Below, piece by piece: positions 48,034-61,599 of a DNA stretch of 64,000 nucleotides. The notes under the pieces are model-generated. The model was not told the DNA's origin, did no database searches, and worked only from the letters and a program-made list of their open reading frames with translations. Made by a program: the position numbers and the translations under genes. The DNA lies in NCBI GenBank assembly GCA_032358165.1, contig JAALGY010000012.1, forward strand, positions 2,356,001 through 2,420,000. Reading direction: 5' to 3'. The DNA comes from Diplosphaera chodatii (taxonomy: Eukaryota > Chlorophyta > Trebouxiophyceae > Prasiolales > Stichococcaceae). The stretch's first letter is position 1. Every line of letters starts with the position of its first letter.

Positions 48034-51000
48034 GTGCTGGCGCTGTACGGCTGCCTGGCGTGGGTGCACCTGTCCCTGCGGCCAGACTACATCCTGGTCA
48101 TAGACTGCGGCAGCACCGGCACCCGCATGTGAGTGTCCAGTGGACTCTGCAGGGCACATGCTCGGGTGACCTGGGTGCAGAATCGTCATGGTCATTGAGC
48201 AGTCGTGCTGACGACTGCACCTGCTGGCGATGCAGATACGCGTACAAATGGCATTGGCGGCCCGGGGAGCTGCCCCAGCTGCAGGCGGTGCCGCCGAGGG
48301 CAGCGCGCCACAAACGTGAGGGACTGTGGCTGCCTGCAACGGGCAATCTGAGCAGGGATGGCAGACGGGGTGCAGGTCCTCTGGCCCAAGGATGCGCAGG
48401 GAAGTATGGCACAAGGCAATGTGCTCCGGCTGTGCTGCGCCTGCAGTGCCGCGCAAGTCGGGGGCTCGTCGTGCGTACGATCGGGTGGAGACGGAGCCTG
48501 GGCTGCACACTCTGCACGCAGATCCCGCAGGTGGGGCCCAGTGGGTGTGCTGCTGGGACTGCCGCCCCGCGTTGAGTCTTGCAAGTCATCTTGGCCATTT
48601 CGGTCGAGGGCTGTGTATCTACAGTCATTCTCTCGCTGAAGCACACGTGACCTCCTCACACACTGCAGCAGGCCTTGCAAGGTCAACAGTGAAGGTCAAC
48701 AGCATATGGCATGCTATCTCGGGTGCTACGGGCAGTGATACTGCGGCGCTTGCGCCCGGCGGTTGTTGCCTCATATGAAAGCGTGAGCACCCTGCTGGCC
48801 TGAAATCCTAAATGATCTGTGCAGGGGTCGGGAAGGTGGCGCTGGGGCCGCTGCTGGAGTGGGCGGCGGCGGTGGTGCCGCCCCGGGCGCGCCCTGCCAC
48901 GCCGGTCTTCCTGTTCGGCACCGCCGGGCTGCGCAAGCTGGCGCCGCCGCAGCAGGGCGTCGTGCTGCGGGCTGCGCGGGACGCCCTGGCCGCCTCGCCG
49001 TTCAGGCGCGCCCAGGCAGCAGCGTGCACCTGGCATCCAAGCCTCTTTCGGCAGCCTGCAGTTTGTTGTGGCCTCCACAAACAAGGCGTAGCGGCAACCA
49101 GAGGAGGCACATTGCTGTATGTACAAACTGGAGATATGGACTGTCATCCTGCTTCAGGTTTGAGCTGGAGTGGGCACGGGTGGTCAGCGGTGTGGACGAG
49201 GGTGTCTTTGGCTGGATTGCGCTGAACTATGCCACAGGGCACCTGGCAGCCAGCTCTGCATCGGGTGCCGGTGCGCAGGCGAGCCCCAAGCAGAGCCAGC
49301 CACCAGGTACTGTTCACCACACGCTACAGGGTTCGAAGATGCAGAGGCCTTTTGCACATGCTTGCTTGCATTGCAGAGCGCTACCACATCTGTTGCCGAT
49401 GTATCTCAATATCAGCACAACCCCTCTTGTTGACATGGCAGCATGTTGCGCTACAGGGGCGCCGCAGCGCACGGTGGGCGCCCTGGACCTGGGCGGCTCC
49501 TCGCTGGAGGTCACCTTCCTGCCGCCGCCGGGTGCTTCCATCTCACATGACGCCGACAAGGGTGCGTGGTGCGCAAGGAGCACCGCAGTTGGGAGGGCCA
49601 CGCTGTCTGTTGTTGCTAAACCTCACCTGCCTGATCTTTAATTGCTGTGCAGTGACGGTGACGGTGGCGGGCGTGCAGTACCCCCTGTACTCGCACGTGC
49701 ACCACGGCTTCGGGCTCAATGACGCCTTTGACGCCTCTGTGGGCCTGCTGTCCCTCCAGGTGAGACGTGTGTCACTACAGCCCACGCTTTATTACTGCCG
49801 CTGGTCACTCTACCTTGTGCTGTGACAGGCGCATGGACAGTGTTGCAGCTGTGAGGCGCCTTGCAGCCCGTATGCCACCGCCATGCACATGCTGTGACCC
49901 TAATCCTACCTGGTCACTTGCCTGTAGCTTGCTGCTCTCAATGCTCACGGCAAGCCGCGCCCGCGCCTGGAGCTGGACTCAGCTGTGGGCGGCGCCTCGG
50001 GCGCAGCACAGCAGCCGGCAGAGGTGCTGTCTCCCGCGGCCAAGGCTGCGGCCGACACAGCGCGGGCCGACAAGGCAGAGGCGGCCGTGGTGGGCGGCAG
50101 GCGCAGCACGGGCGGCGGCTCGGCCGCAGCATCCCAGGGAGGGCAGCCGGCAACAGATGCAGCAGCCGCCGATCAGGCTGAGGCTGCCAAAGATCCCGGC
50201 AAAGTCGGCAGCGACAGCAGCCAGCATGCCAAGCCGCGCTTGCACGGAGGCATCCATGGCCGCGTGCACGGCAAGGCAAGCGGCGCTGCCAGCAGCAGCA
50301 GTGGGGCCCCAGACGCAGCACAGGAAGACAGCAGCGGCAGCCGAGGCAGGCGGTTGCTCGCTGCCTTACAACACAGCGTTGGCGAGTTTGGCACCGGCAC
50401 ATTGCATCCAGCAGCAACAGCACCCCTGGCTGCGGTGCAGCGCACCAGGCGCTTCCACCGACTGCAGCAGCTGAGGCAGCAGGCACATGCTCGGCAGCGT
50501 GCACTTGTTGCTGTGATGGGTGAGTTTATGGATGATGCCCACCAGTGCGGTCATCATGCTGTCGCAGACTCAGCTGCTGCAGACGTCCGATGATCCTTGT
50601 GGCATCAAACCAGCCTCCTCTTATGCAACATGGCCGTTGCAAGTGTCAGGAGGCAGCAGACGGCGGGTGCAGGCTGCAACGGGCGCTGGCATAGCAGCAG
50701 GAAGCAGCGAGGCAGCAGCAGGCGCCCCCGATGGGAATGAAACAACCAGCAGCGGCCACACAGGGCGGCGTGCAGTCGCGAAAGCTACAGCAGGAGTGGC
50801 CAGGTGGGACAAATGTGTCGCACCCTGCAAGCCACCTGGCCAGCAGATGTGTGTGACACAGACCCGCGATGACAGTGCTCAGGGCGCACATCAAGGGTGC
50901 TTTCTTCTGGCCCCTGGATTTCTTTTGCTGGTGTTGGTGCAGCTGTGCTTGCCAAGCATACCCGCGATGCCGCCAATGCTGACCGCTTGACGCAGGGAGC

Positions 51001-53184
51001 GCGCTGGCGGGGCGGTGCTGCCCCCCGACGGCCTGCCCACGCTGCTGCACCCGTGCCTGCACGAGGGCTACAACCGCACCTACCGCCGCCTGGCCGCCTC
51101 CGGGCGGCAGGCATCCCCTGCAGAGCTCGTGCTGCTCGGAAGGCGAGCTGCACTGTTGTGATTCTATTGAGTTCGGCTTTGCTCACCCAGTGGCATAACA
51201 GTGAGGAGAGCTGCACTGTTGTGATGGTATTGGGTCTGGCTTCGCTCACCCAGTGGCATGACTGTGATGCTGACGATATGTGCAAGATGAAAATCGAGAT
51301 GGCATCTCGATGCATGGCTGGCGGCACCGCAGGCCAGACTGGGAGGCGTGCTCGGCGCTGGCGGCCGCAGTCGTCAACGCCAGCTCAGCTGCAGGGTGCC
51401 GGCCGCCCGCCTGCGCGCTGGGCGCGCCCCAGCCGGCGACCGCGGGCGCCACATTCTACGCCCTCACGGGTGCGGGCCTGCAGATCTGCTGTGCCATGCC
51501 AGACGCCCCCCATGCCGACAATGGCCTCAGTGGCTCACCGCATTCATTTTCTCAGAAGCTGAGTACGTAGCTCGTGGTGCATGGCATGGCGCACGGCATG
51601 GCAGCTGGTGTTACTTTCTGCATGAGTACTGCATGCTGCAACAAGTTCAAAAAATTCACAATTATCAAGGCACTGTTCTTGCTGCTGCAGGCTTCCACGT
51701 GGTATGGCACTTCTACCACCTCCAGCCCAGCGCCCCGCTGCACGCAATGCTCGCTGCCGGGCATGATTGGTGTGATACCCCCTGGCCCGCCGTCGACAGA
51801 GGTGACTCTGCAGCCATGCGTTCGACGTGTGCTGCCCTTCTCAAATACCTGACTTGGCATGCCCCAGCTGACGTCGTATGTCCCGGCAGCAGTCACTGGT
51901 GATGGTCATCTTTGGATTGACCACAGTGCTGCTCTACAGCATGGGTGCAGCGACATACAGCTTGAGTTCAGCTGCTGTCTGCGCGCTGCTGATCCAGAGA
52001 ATATGCACTGCTGTGACATGGATTTCGCCAGAAGAAAGCACAGGATTACTTGAAAGTATGTTGGATGTGCAGAGCGGGGGAGGGAGCTGCATGTGGACGC
52101 CTACTGCTTCAGGGCGCCGTACGTGGCGTCGCTGCTGCGCCAGGGCCTGGCGGTGTCAGACGCCGACGTGCACATCGGCAGCGGCAACGTTGCCTGGACC
52201 CTGGGTGCGAGCCCTGCCTGCTTCCTTTCGAACCCCCAGCTGACAGCAGGCTACTGGTTGCCATCTTGCCTGGCGGCCATCGTTGCTGGCCTGCTTGCTT
52301 GACACAAATTCCTGCCTGCTACACTTCGATGCCAGTCATTGGCATGGCAAAGCTGCATGAGCTACAGATAGCATCACGATGTTTTGTTTGGCAAAATGGC
52401 AGGCGCAGCTCTGGCGGAGGGCTCAAAGGTCGTGTTCCCACGCTCGCTGCACGCCTCCTTTGCCGGCAGCGTGCTCAGGTCGCCGCAGCTGCGGGCAGCA
52501 CTGTGGCTGGCAGCTCTCGCGGCAACAGCGGCATGGCTGGCCGCGGCGGCTGCAGCCGCGGGCTTGGCGGCGGGAAGCAGCAAGCAGTCCGCCGCCAGGA
52601 ACGGCCTTAGTGGCGGCGGTGTGAGCGGGTTTGTCAGTGGCGGCGACAGCATTGCGATGTCCCGCAAACCCAGCCTGCGGGCCCTTGGGCTGCAGCGCTT
52701 CCCCAGCATGCCAGCGTTGAGTGGGCTGCTGGGCTTCAGGGACCCGTCTGTCAGAGACGGCGGTCCCTTCAGTGGCGGCGGCGGCAGCCAGCAGCAGGGC
52801 TACGCTGCTGCTTCCAGCTTGCTCCCCTTGCCATTGGGACAGCACTCCTACAAAGCCGCCAAGGGCAATGGCAGCCACATGCCTGCAGACAGCATTGGCG
52901 TTGACGCCGGAGATACCAGTGCTGCTCAGAGCACAGCAGGCGGCAGCAATGTTGCCAATGGCACTGGCATCTGGCAGCCAGCAACTGGCCCGGCTGCTGC
53001 AAGCACATCACAGGCGGACTGGGGCCCGCGGATGTCGCCACCGCCGACGCCGCAAGGGGATGCAGACGACGGCGGCAGCGCAGCTCACATGCATGGCGCA
53101 CAGCAGCAGCGGCAGTTTCATGGCAGTCATGCTGGCCCCTGGGGTGCTGGCAGACCAGGTGCCAAGCGGCGTGGGCTGCGCTGA
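48034..53184 (+). CDS. GDA1/CD39-family nucleoside phosphatase (apyrase), 5' end incomplete
   Basis: Hydrolyses nucleoside di- and triphosphates; membrane members act in the Golgi or at the cell surface. Exons: 48034-48128, 48236-48315, 48447-48530, 48825-49005, 49158-49306, 49457-49561, 49653-49759, 49928-50519, 50650-50803, 50996-51142, 51333-51469, 51691-51801, 52073-52204, 52403-53184, in frame for 951 residues. All five apyrase conserved regions are present: DCGSTGTR (ACR1), FLFGTAGLRKL (ACR2), GVDEGVFGWIALNYATG (ACR3), LDLGGSSLEVTF (ACR4) and VAWTLGA (ACR5). Also seen are HPCLHEGYNRTYRRL and YCFRAPYVASLL. About 250 low-complexity residues are inserted between ACR4 and ACR5. After ACR5 come a hydrophobic segment (LWLAALAATAAWLAAAAAAA) and a roughly 200-residue Ser/Gly-rich tail, so it is probably anchored at the C-terminus. 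The donors after 49005 and 51142 are GC or lie slightly further downstream. Confidence 0.93.
51143..51267 (+). repeat. two-copy 63-bp tandem repeat in an apyrase intron
   Basis: Copies 51143-51205 and 51206-51267 share gagctgcactgttgtgat and gctcacccagtggcat blocks with scattered changes. The repeat begins exactly at the proposed exon 3' border. Confidence 0.8.
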
Positions 53185-53850
53185 AGGATATGTCACATGC
53201 TGCTGTTCAGCTAAAGTATTGTTCAGATCAGTCATATTGCCTCGCTCAGAGTGCCTCTGATGCGACCATTCCGCAATGAGCACGGCAGGTCTCCTTTTGC
53301 TTTTGACTTGGCAGAGCGCATACCATACTACTGCACCATACCCAGCAGCCAGAACAACTATGCAAGTGGCAAGCAGACGGCTGCACATGAGCACAGCCAA
53401 TGCCCCTACGGTAGCAGCGCGAAAATATGTCTCCACTTGCAACACGAAACCTTCACATCAGCCTGGACACAAGCCTGTGCAGATTCCCCATTCAGCATGC
53501 GACACGTGGTATGCAACGGTTATTCAGCCTTCCCCTTCTGCTGCTTACAACTAGAAGCCGTTGTGATGCTCCAGTGCCCTCAATCTGAAACTTTCCAACC
53601 AGCAGGCTGTTGGGCCCGGCATTCATGTTCGAAACTTTTCTCTGGTACAGAATGCCCCTTTTCCACCACCAACCAAGCCTGCGAGTTTGCAGAGGGAGGA
53701 ACGTTCATCAGCCAGGCTTGGTAGCAGCTGCTAAGACTGCACTGTACAGCAGTGAAAGTGTACAGCAGAGCCATTGCTTGTTGCGGTCAGCATGAGGTAC
53801 GGGGCCCACTTGTGCCATGCAGGCACAGAGGCAGCGGAGGCGATGAGGCA
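53185..53850. other. convergent 3' intergenic stretch
   Basis: Between the stops of the apyrase (plus) and the coiled-coil gene (minus). AT content is somewhat higher than in the exons; no gene is seen. Confidence 0.45.
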
Positions 53851-56800
53851 TCAAGAACGGAGCATGCCGCCTCCTGCCAGCTTGACCGGCGGGGACTCGG
53901 GCTGCTGCTGCACAGCAGAGGTGTCTGCGCCGCCGCCGCCGCCGCCGCCAGCACCGCCTGTGGCCTGCTGCGCGCCGGGGTCGCCACACTCACCAGACGT
54001 GGTGCGGCGGCCGGGGTCGGCGCTGTCTACAGGGTGGCTGGCGGGCTTGTCGGCGGATGCGGTGCGTGGCGTCACCTGCTCAACCCACCAAACCTTATTC
54101 ACGCGTGTCCAGTTGGATCAGGCAGCAGCATCAACCTGGCGAAGTTCTGCAACAGAACGCCCTGATCACATGGACAGATCCCACAGCACAGACCTCCTGC
54201 TGGTCAAGAGCTCACCTGGCGGCGTGGCGTGGTGTCAGTAGAGGTGGGGCCGCCAGCGGCATCAGAGGGGCGTGTCACGAGGCCAGCCAGCCTCGTGTGG
54301 CCCTGCATAGCAGGGCACCAATCCTCACTTCCAGCAGGTAGAACATCACTCAAGGTGTTATTGCAGTTGATAGCACTGCTGGCTAAGGCCACTGAACTGA
54401 CAGTCTGCACCTTGGGCCCCTCCTGTGGCGCGGCGGCCTCGCCACCACCGCCGCTCTGGCCGCCCATCCCACCGATGGGTGGCGCCTGGGTAGCCTGGCC
54501 GCCGCCGTCACCGCCCCTGGGAGCGAGGCCCGAGCGCGCATAGGTGGTGGGGCTGGCCCCAGCAGACGTCAGGCCGATGGGCTCATCGGTTGCCACCACC
54601 CGCACAAACTCGATCGCAGCTGCATGCACAAGCATCGTGCATGAGACACCTCCTGGACATCAGAGTGTGCATTCTGATGTACACCTGTGCAGTCGCTGTG
54701 GGTGTCAACATGTCGGGTTGCAGTTTTGCCAGCGAATCAAGAAAGGCGCTCCCGACTTGCTGACAGGACTAAGCACTGACTCCTGAACAGTCCGAACATC
54801 AACAGTTAGCTGTCTGTAAATGCGAGCTGGTCAAATCAACGTGAGCTGTATGCAAATCCCACCAGCAGCAGGTGCAGCGGGCTCGGGCTTGGGCTCAGGC
54901 TCAGGCTCGATGCCTGCGGGCACCGGCGGCAGATACTCGCGGCCGCCCTCGGCGTACTCCGGGCCGGGGCCCCAGGGCTCGGGCGACGGCTCCTTGACAG
55001 GCACCGCCGCTGCAAAATAATGATCACCCAAAGTGACACGAGGTGTTTCCCCTTGAAATTCGTCACCATTAGGCAGGTTCGAGCACCTATGCATTACAGG
55101 CCGAACCATTTCACAGCGAAAACTATGGCAACATCAACATGTTGTTTTGTTTGTCATTCACAATAGACGGTAGACGCACCGGCTCTGCTGCGGCCCAGCG
55201 GCGAGGGCGGGGTCGGCTCGACCAGCACCCGGGTGCGCGCGCCGATGCCGCCCTTGACGGGGGTGGAGGGCTCCAGCGGCGGGGCCGGTGCGGGCGGGGT
55301 GACCTCCTCGGCAGGCAGCGGTGCCGCGGCCACTGCAGCAGTGCAGACGACAATTGGGTCAGCAATGCCGGGGAGCAACCGTTGGGATGTGTGATGATAA
55401 ACACTATCAAGATAGCGAGGCAAGCATCCAGCAGTGCTCTTTCCAGCGACACACCCGCACTGCCTGTGCGCGCTGCCATTGATCAACACAGAGCAGCTGC
55501 CGGTGGGGACCCTTGCTGAACACTTGCTGCTGCACCTGGTCCAGCTTGTACGGGACCTGCGAGGGGACTCAGTCTGCAGTCGCTCAGATGCGTGGTCATT
55601 GGCACCTTTGCGCGCAATCTTGGGCAGCACCACCTCGGCCTGGATCTCCGCGGCCGCCTCCTGCGCCTCCTCAGCGTGCGCCACCGCCTCGACCGCCGCA
55701 TCCCGGCGCTTGCGCAGCACGTCCGGCTCCTACAAGAGGGAGATCGGTGACTGCTGGTGTTGATGCCCTGCTATCTTTGCAGCCCAGCTGACCAACGAAT
55801 GGGTAGGCCACATACAAATATGCGCACAGCAAAGGCAGCATCTTGATGCACGATGATGCTGCCTGACACAGAGCCAGCTTGTTTCATAAACCTGATGCCA
55901 GAGGCAAAGTCTGTTCATGTTAAACATATGGTGGCATGACACATCAGCAGCCCTTGGCACCTTGAGAATGCTCTTGCTTGGGGCGCCTGCCCCGTCTCCC
56001 ATGATCGCGCGCACCTGCATGCAAGTGCTGTTCCTTTCAGACCCAAGCCTATGCATGCTAACGTGGAAGCATAGTCTGCCGCCTTGGAAAGCACAGGCAC
56101 AGCCTACAAGGCAGCCAGCCAGTGGAGCTCAGCATGCACACGACCTGCGCTATATGGTGAGTGAGGACACTGCAGAACGAAGCTGACACCACCAGCGAGC
56201 CTGCTGACTTCAAGCAGTCGTCTTACTGGTGTGTCCACTGCGCACCCCTACCGCACCTGTTCCCACAGGCGGAATTCCTGGTCTTTGAGTTGGTCCACCT
56301 CCGCAGCCTGCCGCCTCCACTGCTGCGCCGCCTTTTTGGCCTTCTCCTCTGCCGCCTGCATCGACCATTTTGATTAGGCAACAAGCACCCGCGCTACTGC
56401 AGGGCTAGGCATGTACACTGATCCCACGGCAGCTTGGTTGCCAACTGCCTGCTTTGGGCAGGTCCTGTTCATAGACCTGCGACATTGCATATGTTCTGTG
56501 TCAGGTGGAGTTCCGCACCAGAGCATTCTCAGCGTGCACGCGGGCCTCCTCGGCAGCGAGGCGCGACCTGGGCTCCGCCATGTTGCGCTCCGCCACCGCC
56601 GCCGCCAGCCGCAGGTTCATCTGCTGCAGCTCCGCCTCCGCTGCTGTGAAGTCCTGTGCAGGTATGCACTGTGCAACCTTGCACACCTTGCTTTCGTGCT
56701 TGTCACATGCAGCGGTCTTGCACATCCTGCGCCACCCTGCAGTCTTATGATTCGAAATGCAGCGACACACCACTGGCATGTGCCCACCGCAGTCAGCTGC

Positions 56801-59800
56801 AGCGTCTTGGCCTTCCGCTTGTTGACCTCCTGTACGACGCCCGCCGCCTCCAGGTCCATTGCCTGCACACGAAGGCTGTGGCTTGGAGCATCTGACCCTG
56901 CAGGGGGCACTCCCTCTGAGGAGACGCACGCAAGTGACAACTGCTGACCACTGGCCATCTACTGCCACTTCTTGTAGTAACACCCAGCAAGCAATGCCCA
57001 GGAATCTGCACGCAGCAATGACGTGTCCTGTGGCGTCCAGTCCAACAAACGATTGCATGCACCTCGCTCAGTCTTGGCGTATAGTACCATCTAATAGCAC
57101 TGCCATGCAGACCAAAAATTTAACGTGTGGTGGTCCCAAACACTCACCTGGGCGTGTGCAACAGCGGTCTTGGCCTCGGACTTGAGCACCACCAGACGTT
57201 CCACGGCCCGCATCAGGTCGTCGACCTGCAATGAACGAGAACGGAAACGTTGCAGAAAGCTGTCCACCAGCTTTGCCTCCGTTTCACAGCTTAGTGCACC
57301 ACATGCAGCCATCATGTTTGGCACTGAAGGTGCACGTGCATCTTGTGCAGGCATGTGAACATACATGCGCTTGCTTGGCACCATCATGGATGTGACTATT
57401 CAGTTGTTGAGGCACCTGACGCTGGCGCTCTGCGGCCTCGTGGTTGAGCATGGCGACGAACTCCAGCTTGCGGGTGGCCACCTGGTTCAGCTCCGCCAGT
57501 TCTCTGTACCACAAGACAGCACGGGGTGTTGGTCGGTACCCACAAGCCATGCATGCCAGCCGCTCACTTGTATCAGCCGCAGACACTTGCCCCTGCGACA
57601 TGGTGGCACTGGAGGCTCAACAGCGTGCAGAGCCCTCGTGAGGCCCACGCGTGAGCTTCACCGGCGAGTGGATGCCAGGGCCTGCTGCTTGGCACGCAGT
57701 TGAGCGCGCATGTCGGCCAGCCGCTTGCGCAGCCGCTCCACATGCTCCTGCACTTGAGACCTTGTCGCTGTTGCAAGAAACCAACCATGTCGAGCTGCGT
57801 CCACCAGCAGGCAGACCGGTGGGCTTTGGCTTGCATGCTCATGCTTGCATGTTGTGCAACCCTGATGCATGCTGCACCTCGAGCTCGCCGACGGTGGTCT
57901 TGGCGCGCTCGCTGGCCATCTTCGCCACCTCCTTCTCTTGCACCGCATCGCTTCCAGCTCATCCGACTGCTCCGACACCTTTATGAGTATAGGTGCAATG
58001 TTCGTGAGAGAATCATTTAGAAGGAGCCAAATGCTGCTGACAGAAAGACATGTCTGCTGGACTGATATGGCAAAGAAGAGAACTGATAGCCTAAGTTTGC
58101 ATGATGCATTGGTCGACCACCGTCACGGCCTTCTCCACCAGGATGGCAATGCGCTGGCCCAGGATCGCCGCCTCCTGGATCTTCCTCTGGGCCTCCGTTG
58201 CCACTGCTGGTGGCGCAACCTGTATACAGCACATGACCATCAATAACAGTCTGCCAGACAGGCTGATGCCCAGCAAGCATCTACTGCAACCTGCACTGTG
58301 CAGTGGTATGTTGCCAGGCTGTGGTGAGCTGCCCAATGCACCTGCTCATGATTTGCAGGCAGCAACCAAATTATAGGTTGCTCACGGTGTACAGAAAACA
58401 CACCTGGGCAGGAGCCTTGAGTGGCACGCCGGGAATGCCTGCCTCCTCAGCGATGCCGGCACCGGGCAGCGGCAGCATGCGGCTGCGGCGGACAAAGGTG
58501 CCGTCCACCTCGTACACCTCCTCAGTCTCCTGTGGATGGACAGCAAGACATGTGAGGACCAGATCAAGTGCTGGAATTCTGTCTGCATTTGCTGCTGAGC
58601 GATGGGCAAGCTTAATATCACTACGAAGTGGTGGTGTGCATGTCAAGGGGTGGACCCACCATAATAAATGCAGATGTTGCTGATGGGGTGCACGCCTGCA
58701 CCATGGTATCAAGTCGTACAAAGATGGTGCAGGACACACCTTGACGATGGCGGCCTTGACACCTGGCGCGGGCTTGAACACGGACACCCCGGACACGCCC
58801 GGCTGAATGTCGTCCGTCGTGTGCAGCATCTGCACCATGTTCACAGCGTATGATGCTTTCGATAGTCGTGTTTTGCCGTGCATGTACGATCCACTGACTG
58901 GATACAGGTTGGTGGTGCTGGCTATGCAGGCATGCGTGTAGCGTTGGATGTGCATATACGAGGCATGCAGTGGATCGTCAGTGCAACTATTGCTCGTTGC
59001 AGCATGAACCAGAACTTCCGCATGGAAGCACTGTCATGGGCTGTTTGCTGTGGCCCTGGAATGCTGTAGTACGCTGAGTGGTAAACATTGTTGTGGCTTC
59101 ACCTCACGGGCTGCAGGCGTCATGGCAGCGCCTGAAAACTCGCCCATAGGTGTGCGGTCAGCAGTTGCTACCTCTGCCTCGACCACCACCTTGTCACTGC
59201 GCACAAACAGCGAAGTAAGTTAGCTTGTACTGCAGGAATAGGACGTGCTGGATGTTGAGAAGGCAGTAACCAAGTCGAAGAGATTGTGTCATGCAGCGAC
59301 ATTTGACCTCACCGGATGGCAGGGCCAGAAGATGCGAGCCCAGCAGCATCAGCGGCGGCGGCAGAAGTGGCGACATATGTCGAACCTGGCATAGTGCCTC
59401 CCAGCGCCTGCACAAACACATGTGGGTGAAGAAAATGTTGTTTTGCAGATGTGTGCCAGCCTCCATGCCTCGATCAGCAGCAGGGACAAACGCAAAATAG
59501 TATTGGCAATGGTGCACAGCACAGCGTCCTGTTTGTTGCTGACGAAGCAGTCATCACATAAAATGTTGACAGCCGGTTGCATGCGTGGCGGTGGAGCAAT
59601 AGGAGAACGGTACCATCGGCGTAGGCGGTGGTGCAGATATGGGGGCTGGCAGCGGCATATGGTCCATCACAGTCCTGCTCACGTGGAGTGGCTCAGCAAG
59701 GTAACCGATGGGCTGGCGCTGCCTGCCAGGACGAGGCACACCCGATGGCCATGGCACCTGCAGGCGGTGCATCTGTAGATGTCAGTCTTCGATCAGCCTG

Positions 59801-60603
59801 GATCTCAGCAGGCCACTTTAGGGACAGTGGGCAACTGAGAACATGTCTGGCACGTACAATGCATGTTGAGCTTGAGCATACTTGGAGCTCCTGATGTGCA
59901 AGCCAAACAGGAACAGGAGGCTAGTGTTACAGGAGCAGGAGTCTAGTGTCCCTGTCTTTGCACTCTACCTGGTCCAGGGGGATATCAGGGCTGCGGTGGC
60001 GGTCAATCAGGGAAGGATGGATCTGCAAGCCAACAAAGTCTCAAACTGTGAGCAATACCAGACGAAGCTTGTCATCCATGGTAATGCGATGTTGGGGTGC
60101 TACTTATCGACAGGGGTTGAAAGTTTGGTGAACAGCGCAATAGCCATCCCCACTGTCTGCTTGTCAACAGGCGCACTGTATCACGCTCTATATGGTAGGT
60201 GTGATCCCGTGGCAGGATGCGGTTGAAGCGGTGCGTCTGCGGGTCGTAGTTCAGCGGGTACACGTCGATGAGATCTGGATCTTCGGGGTCATCAAACCTG
60301 CAGTTTGTGTAAGACACGTCCATGAGCCGATGCGCATTTGCCCAACAGTGAATTTGCGCTGCCTTGCCGTGTCGACCCCTGCCAGTGACAGCTGCAGCAA
60401 CCTTGTTGTGCTCATGAACAATCTCGTCATTCGCAATATCCTTCGATTTCGAACGCTCACTCTTTGGGCTGCTTCTCATAGGTGATCTGGGCCTTGATGT
60501 TGTGAAGCCCCGGCGGCGGCGGTGGCCATGATGGGTAGATGTCGTCGAGGGTGCTGGGGTGCCTCGGCAGCGCCAGTGCTTGCCGCACTTGTAAGGCTGG
60601 CAT
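53851..60603 (-). CDS. conserved-looking coiled-coil protein with Pro-rich tail, function unknown
   Basis: Start ATG at 60603. Exons 60603-60461, 60297-60177, 60022-59969, 59757-59614, 59407-59313, 59196-59103, 58829-58740, 58529-58404 and 58219-58121 join in phase. The N-terminus has HPSTLDDIYPSWPPPPPG, DPEDPDLIDVYPLNYD and RILPRDHTYHIE, then GVSGVSVFKPAPGVKAAIVK and RKIQEAAILGQRIAILVEKA. Later exons, with approximate limits, form a long coiled coil: about 57960-57880, 57745-57660 (VERLRKRLADMRAQLRAKQQ), 57507-57420 (NQVATRKLEFVAMLNHEAAE), 57232-57150, 56862-56795, 56653-56510 (EAELQQMNLRLAAAVAERNM), 56356-56265, 56010-55970 and 55730-55610. A Pro/Glu/Gly-rich tail at 55335-55190, 55012-54870, 54625-54400 and about 54066-53851 ends KLAGGGMLRS. 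I do not recognise the family. Cytoskeletal or flagellar proteins have this architecture, but that is only a guess. Confidence 0.7.
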
Positions 60604-61599
60604 GCTGTAGCGGATCTAGTGAGCTGCTGGTCGATGGTGAAGCTCTGTGCAACATCTCACTTTCGGCATGTCGATGCTGAGGTTAGTGTGCAGCAGCCTT
60701 CCTGCTGATGACAGCTGTGACGATCTCCAATGTCCGAGGCTGACACAGCATTTCTGTCCTTTCGATAGACGGCTAGTCTGCTACCGTAGCTCGCTCATCA
60801 GGTCAATGTGCTCACTGGCCAGACGTCGGGTTCTTGGTGAAGCACTGAGCACTGTGCCTGGTTGCAGCTTCGAGTCGGCGGTTCTACTGGCGGAGCAGGT
60901 GCAGAATATGCTGTAAGCTGCCATGCGCCTGCCTCGACACAGAGCAGTGCCATTGATAGAGCAGCAAACGGCTTCGCCAGGGTTGACTGACATCGCCATG
61001 CATGCACAAGATAGGTCGAGGCGGCGGCGCTGTCATACAATGCAGCACCTGATGTCCTTGCTGCTGCAGCGCAGATTGGACCAGCCTGGATCGGCCACAG
61101 AACACCAGCCGCACAGGCCTACGTCGTGCCTCGGAGGCCTGTGATGCACTGCAACATATGATGGCATATATAGTCGTCGATACTGCATGTTACATAGTGT
61201 ATCAGACGTAGTTCTGTAACATACCATCTTCGCCGTGGTTGCTAGCAGGGCTGAAGAGTGCATCCTGGGCACACTGAGCACGTCTGCGCAGCTGGTGCTG
61301 CCTACCGTGCACACAGCGGGCACTGCCCTGCTGCACGCCATCACAGACCGCAGGGGTGTCTTGCCTGCATTATTATCCCTGTCCAGTGCCTCAGACATGC
61401 TGAGCAGTAGCTGCAGCGTCCCTGCAAACACTGACCCTGGCAACATCAGCCACACCAGTTCTGACATCGCAGCATACTTGTGTAGGTTTCCCTGCCGAGT
61501 GTGCACGCCGCCCTCGCCACGTGTGTTTGCGTACCGCTGAGGAGCGCGAGTGCCAAGGACAGTTTGCACACCCGCTGAGCGATCATCAGCGCAACTACA
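60604..61599. other. divergent intergenic region (coiled-coil gene / DJ-1-like gene)
   Basis: About 1 kb holding both promoters. The open frames present lack motifs and splice logic. Confidence 0.45.
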
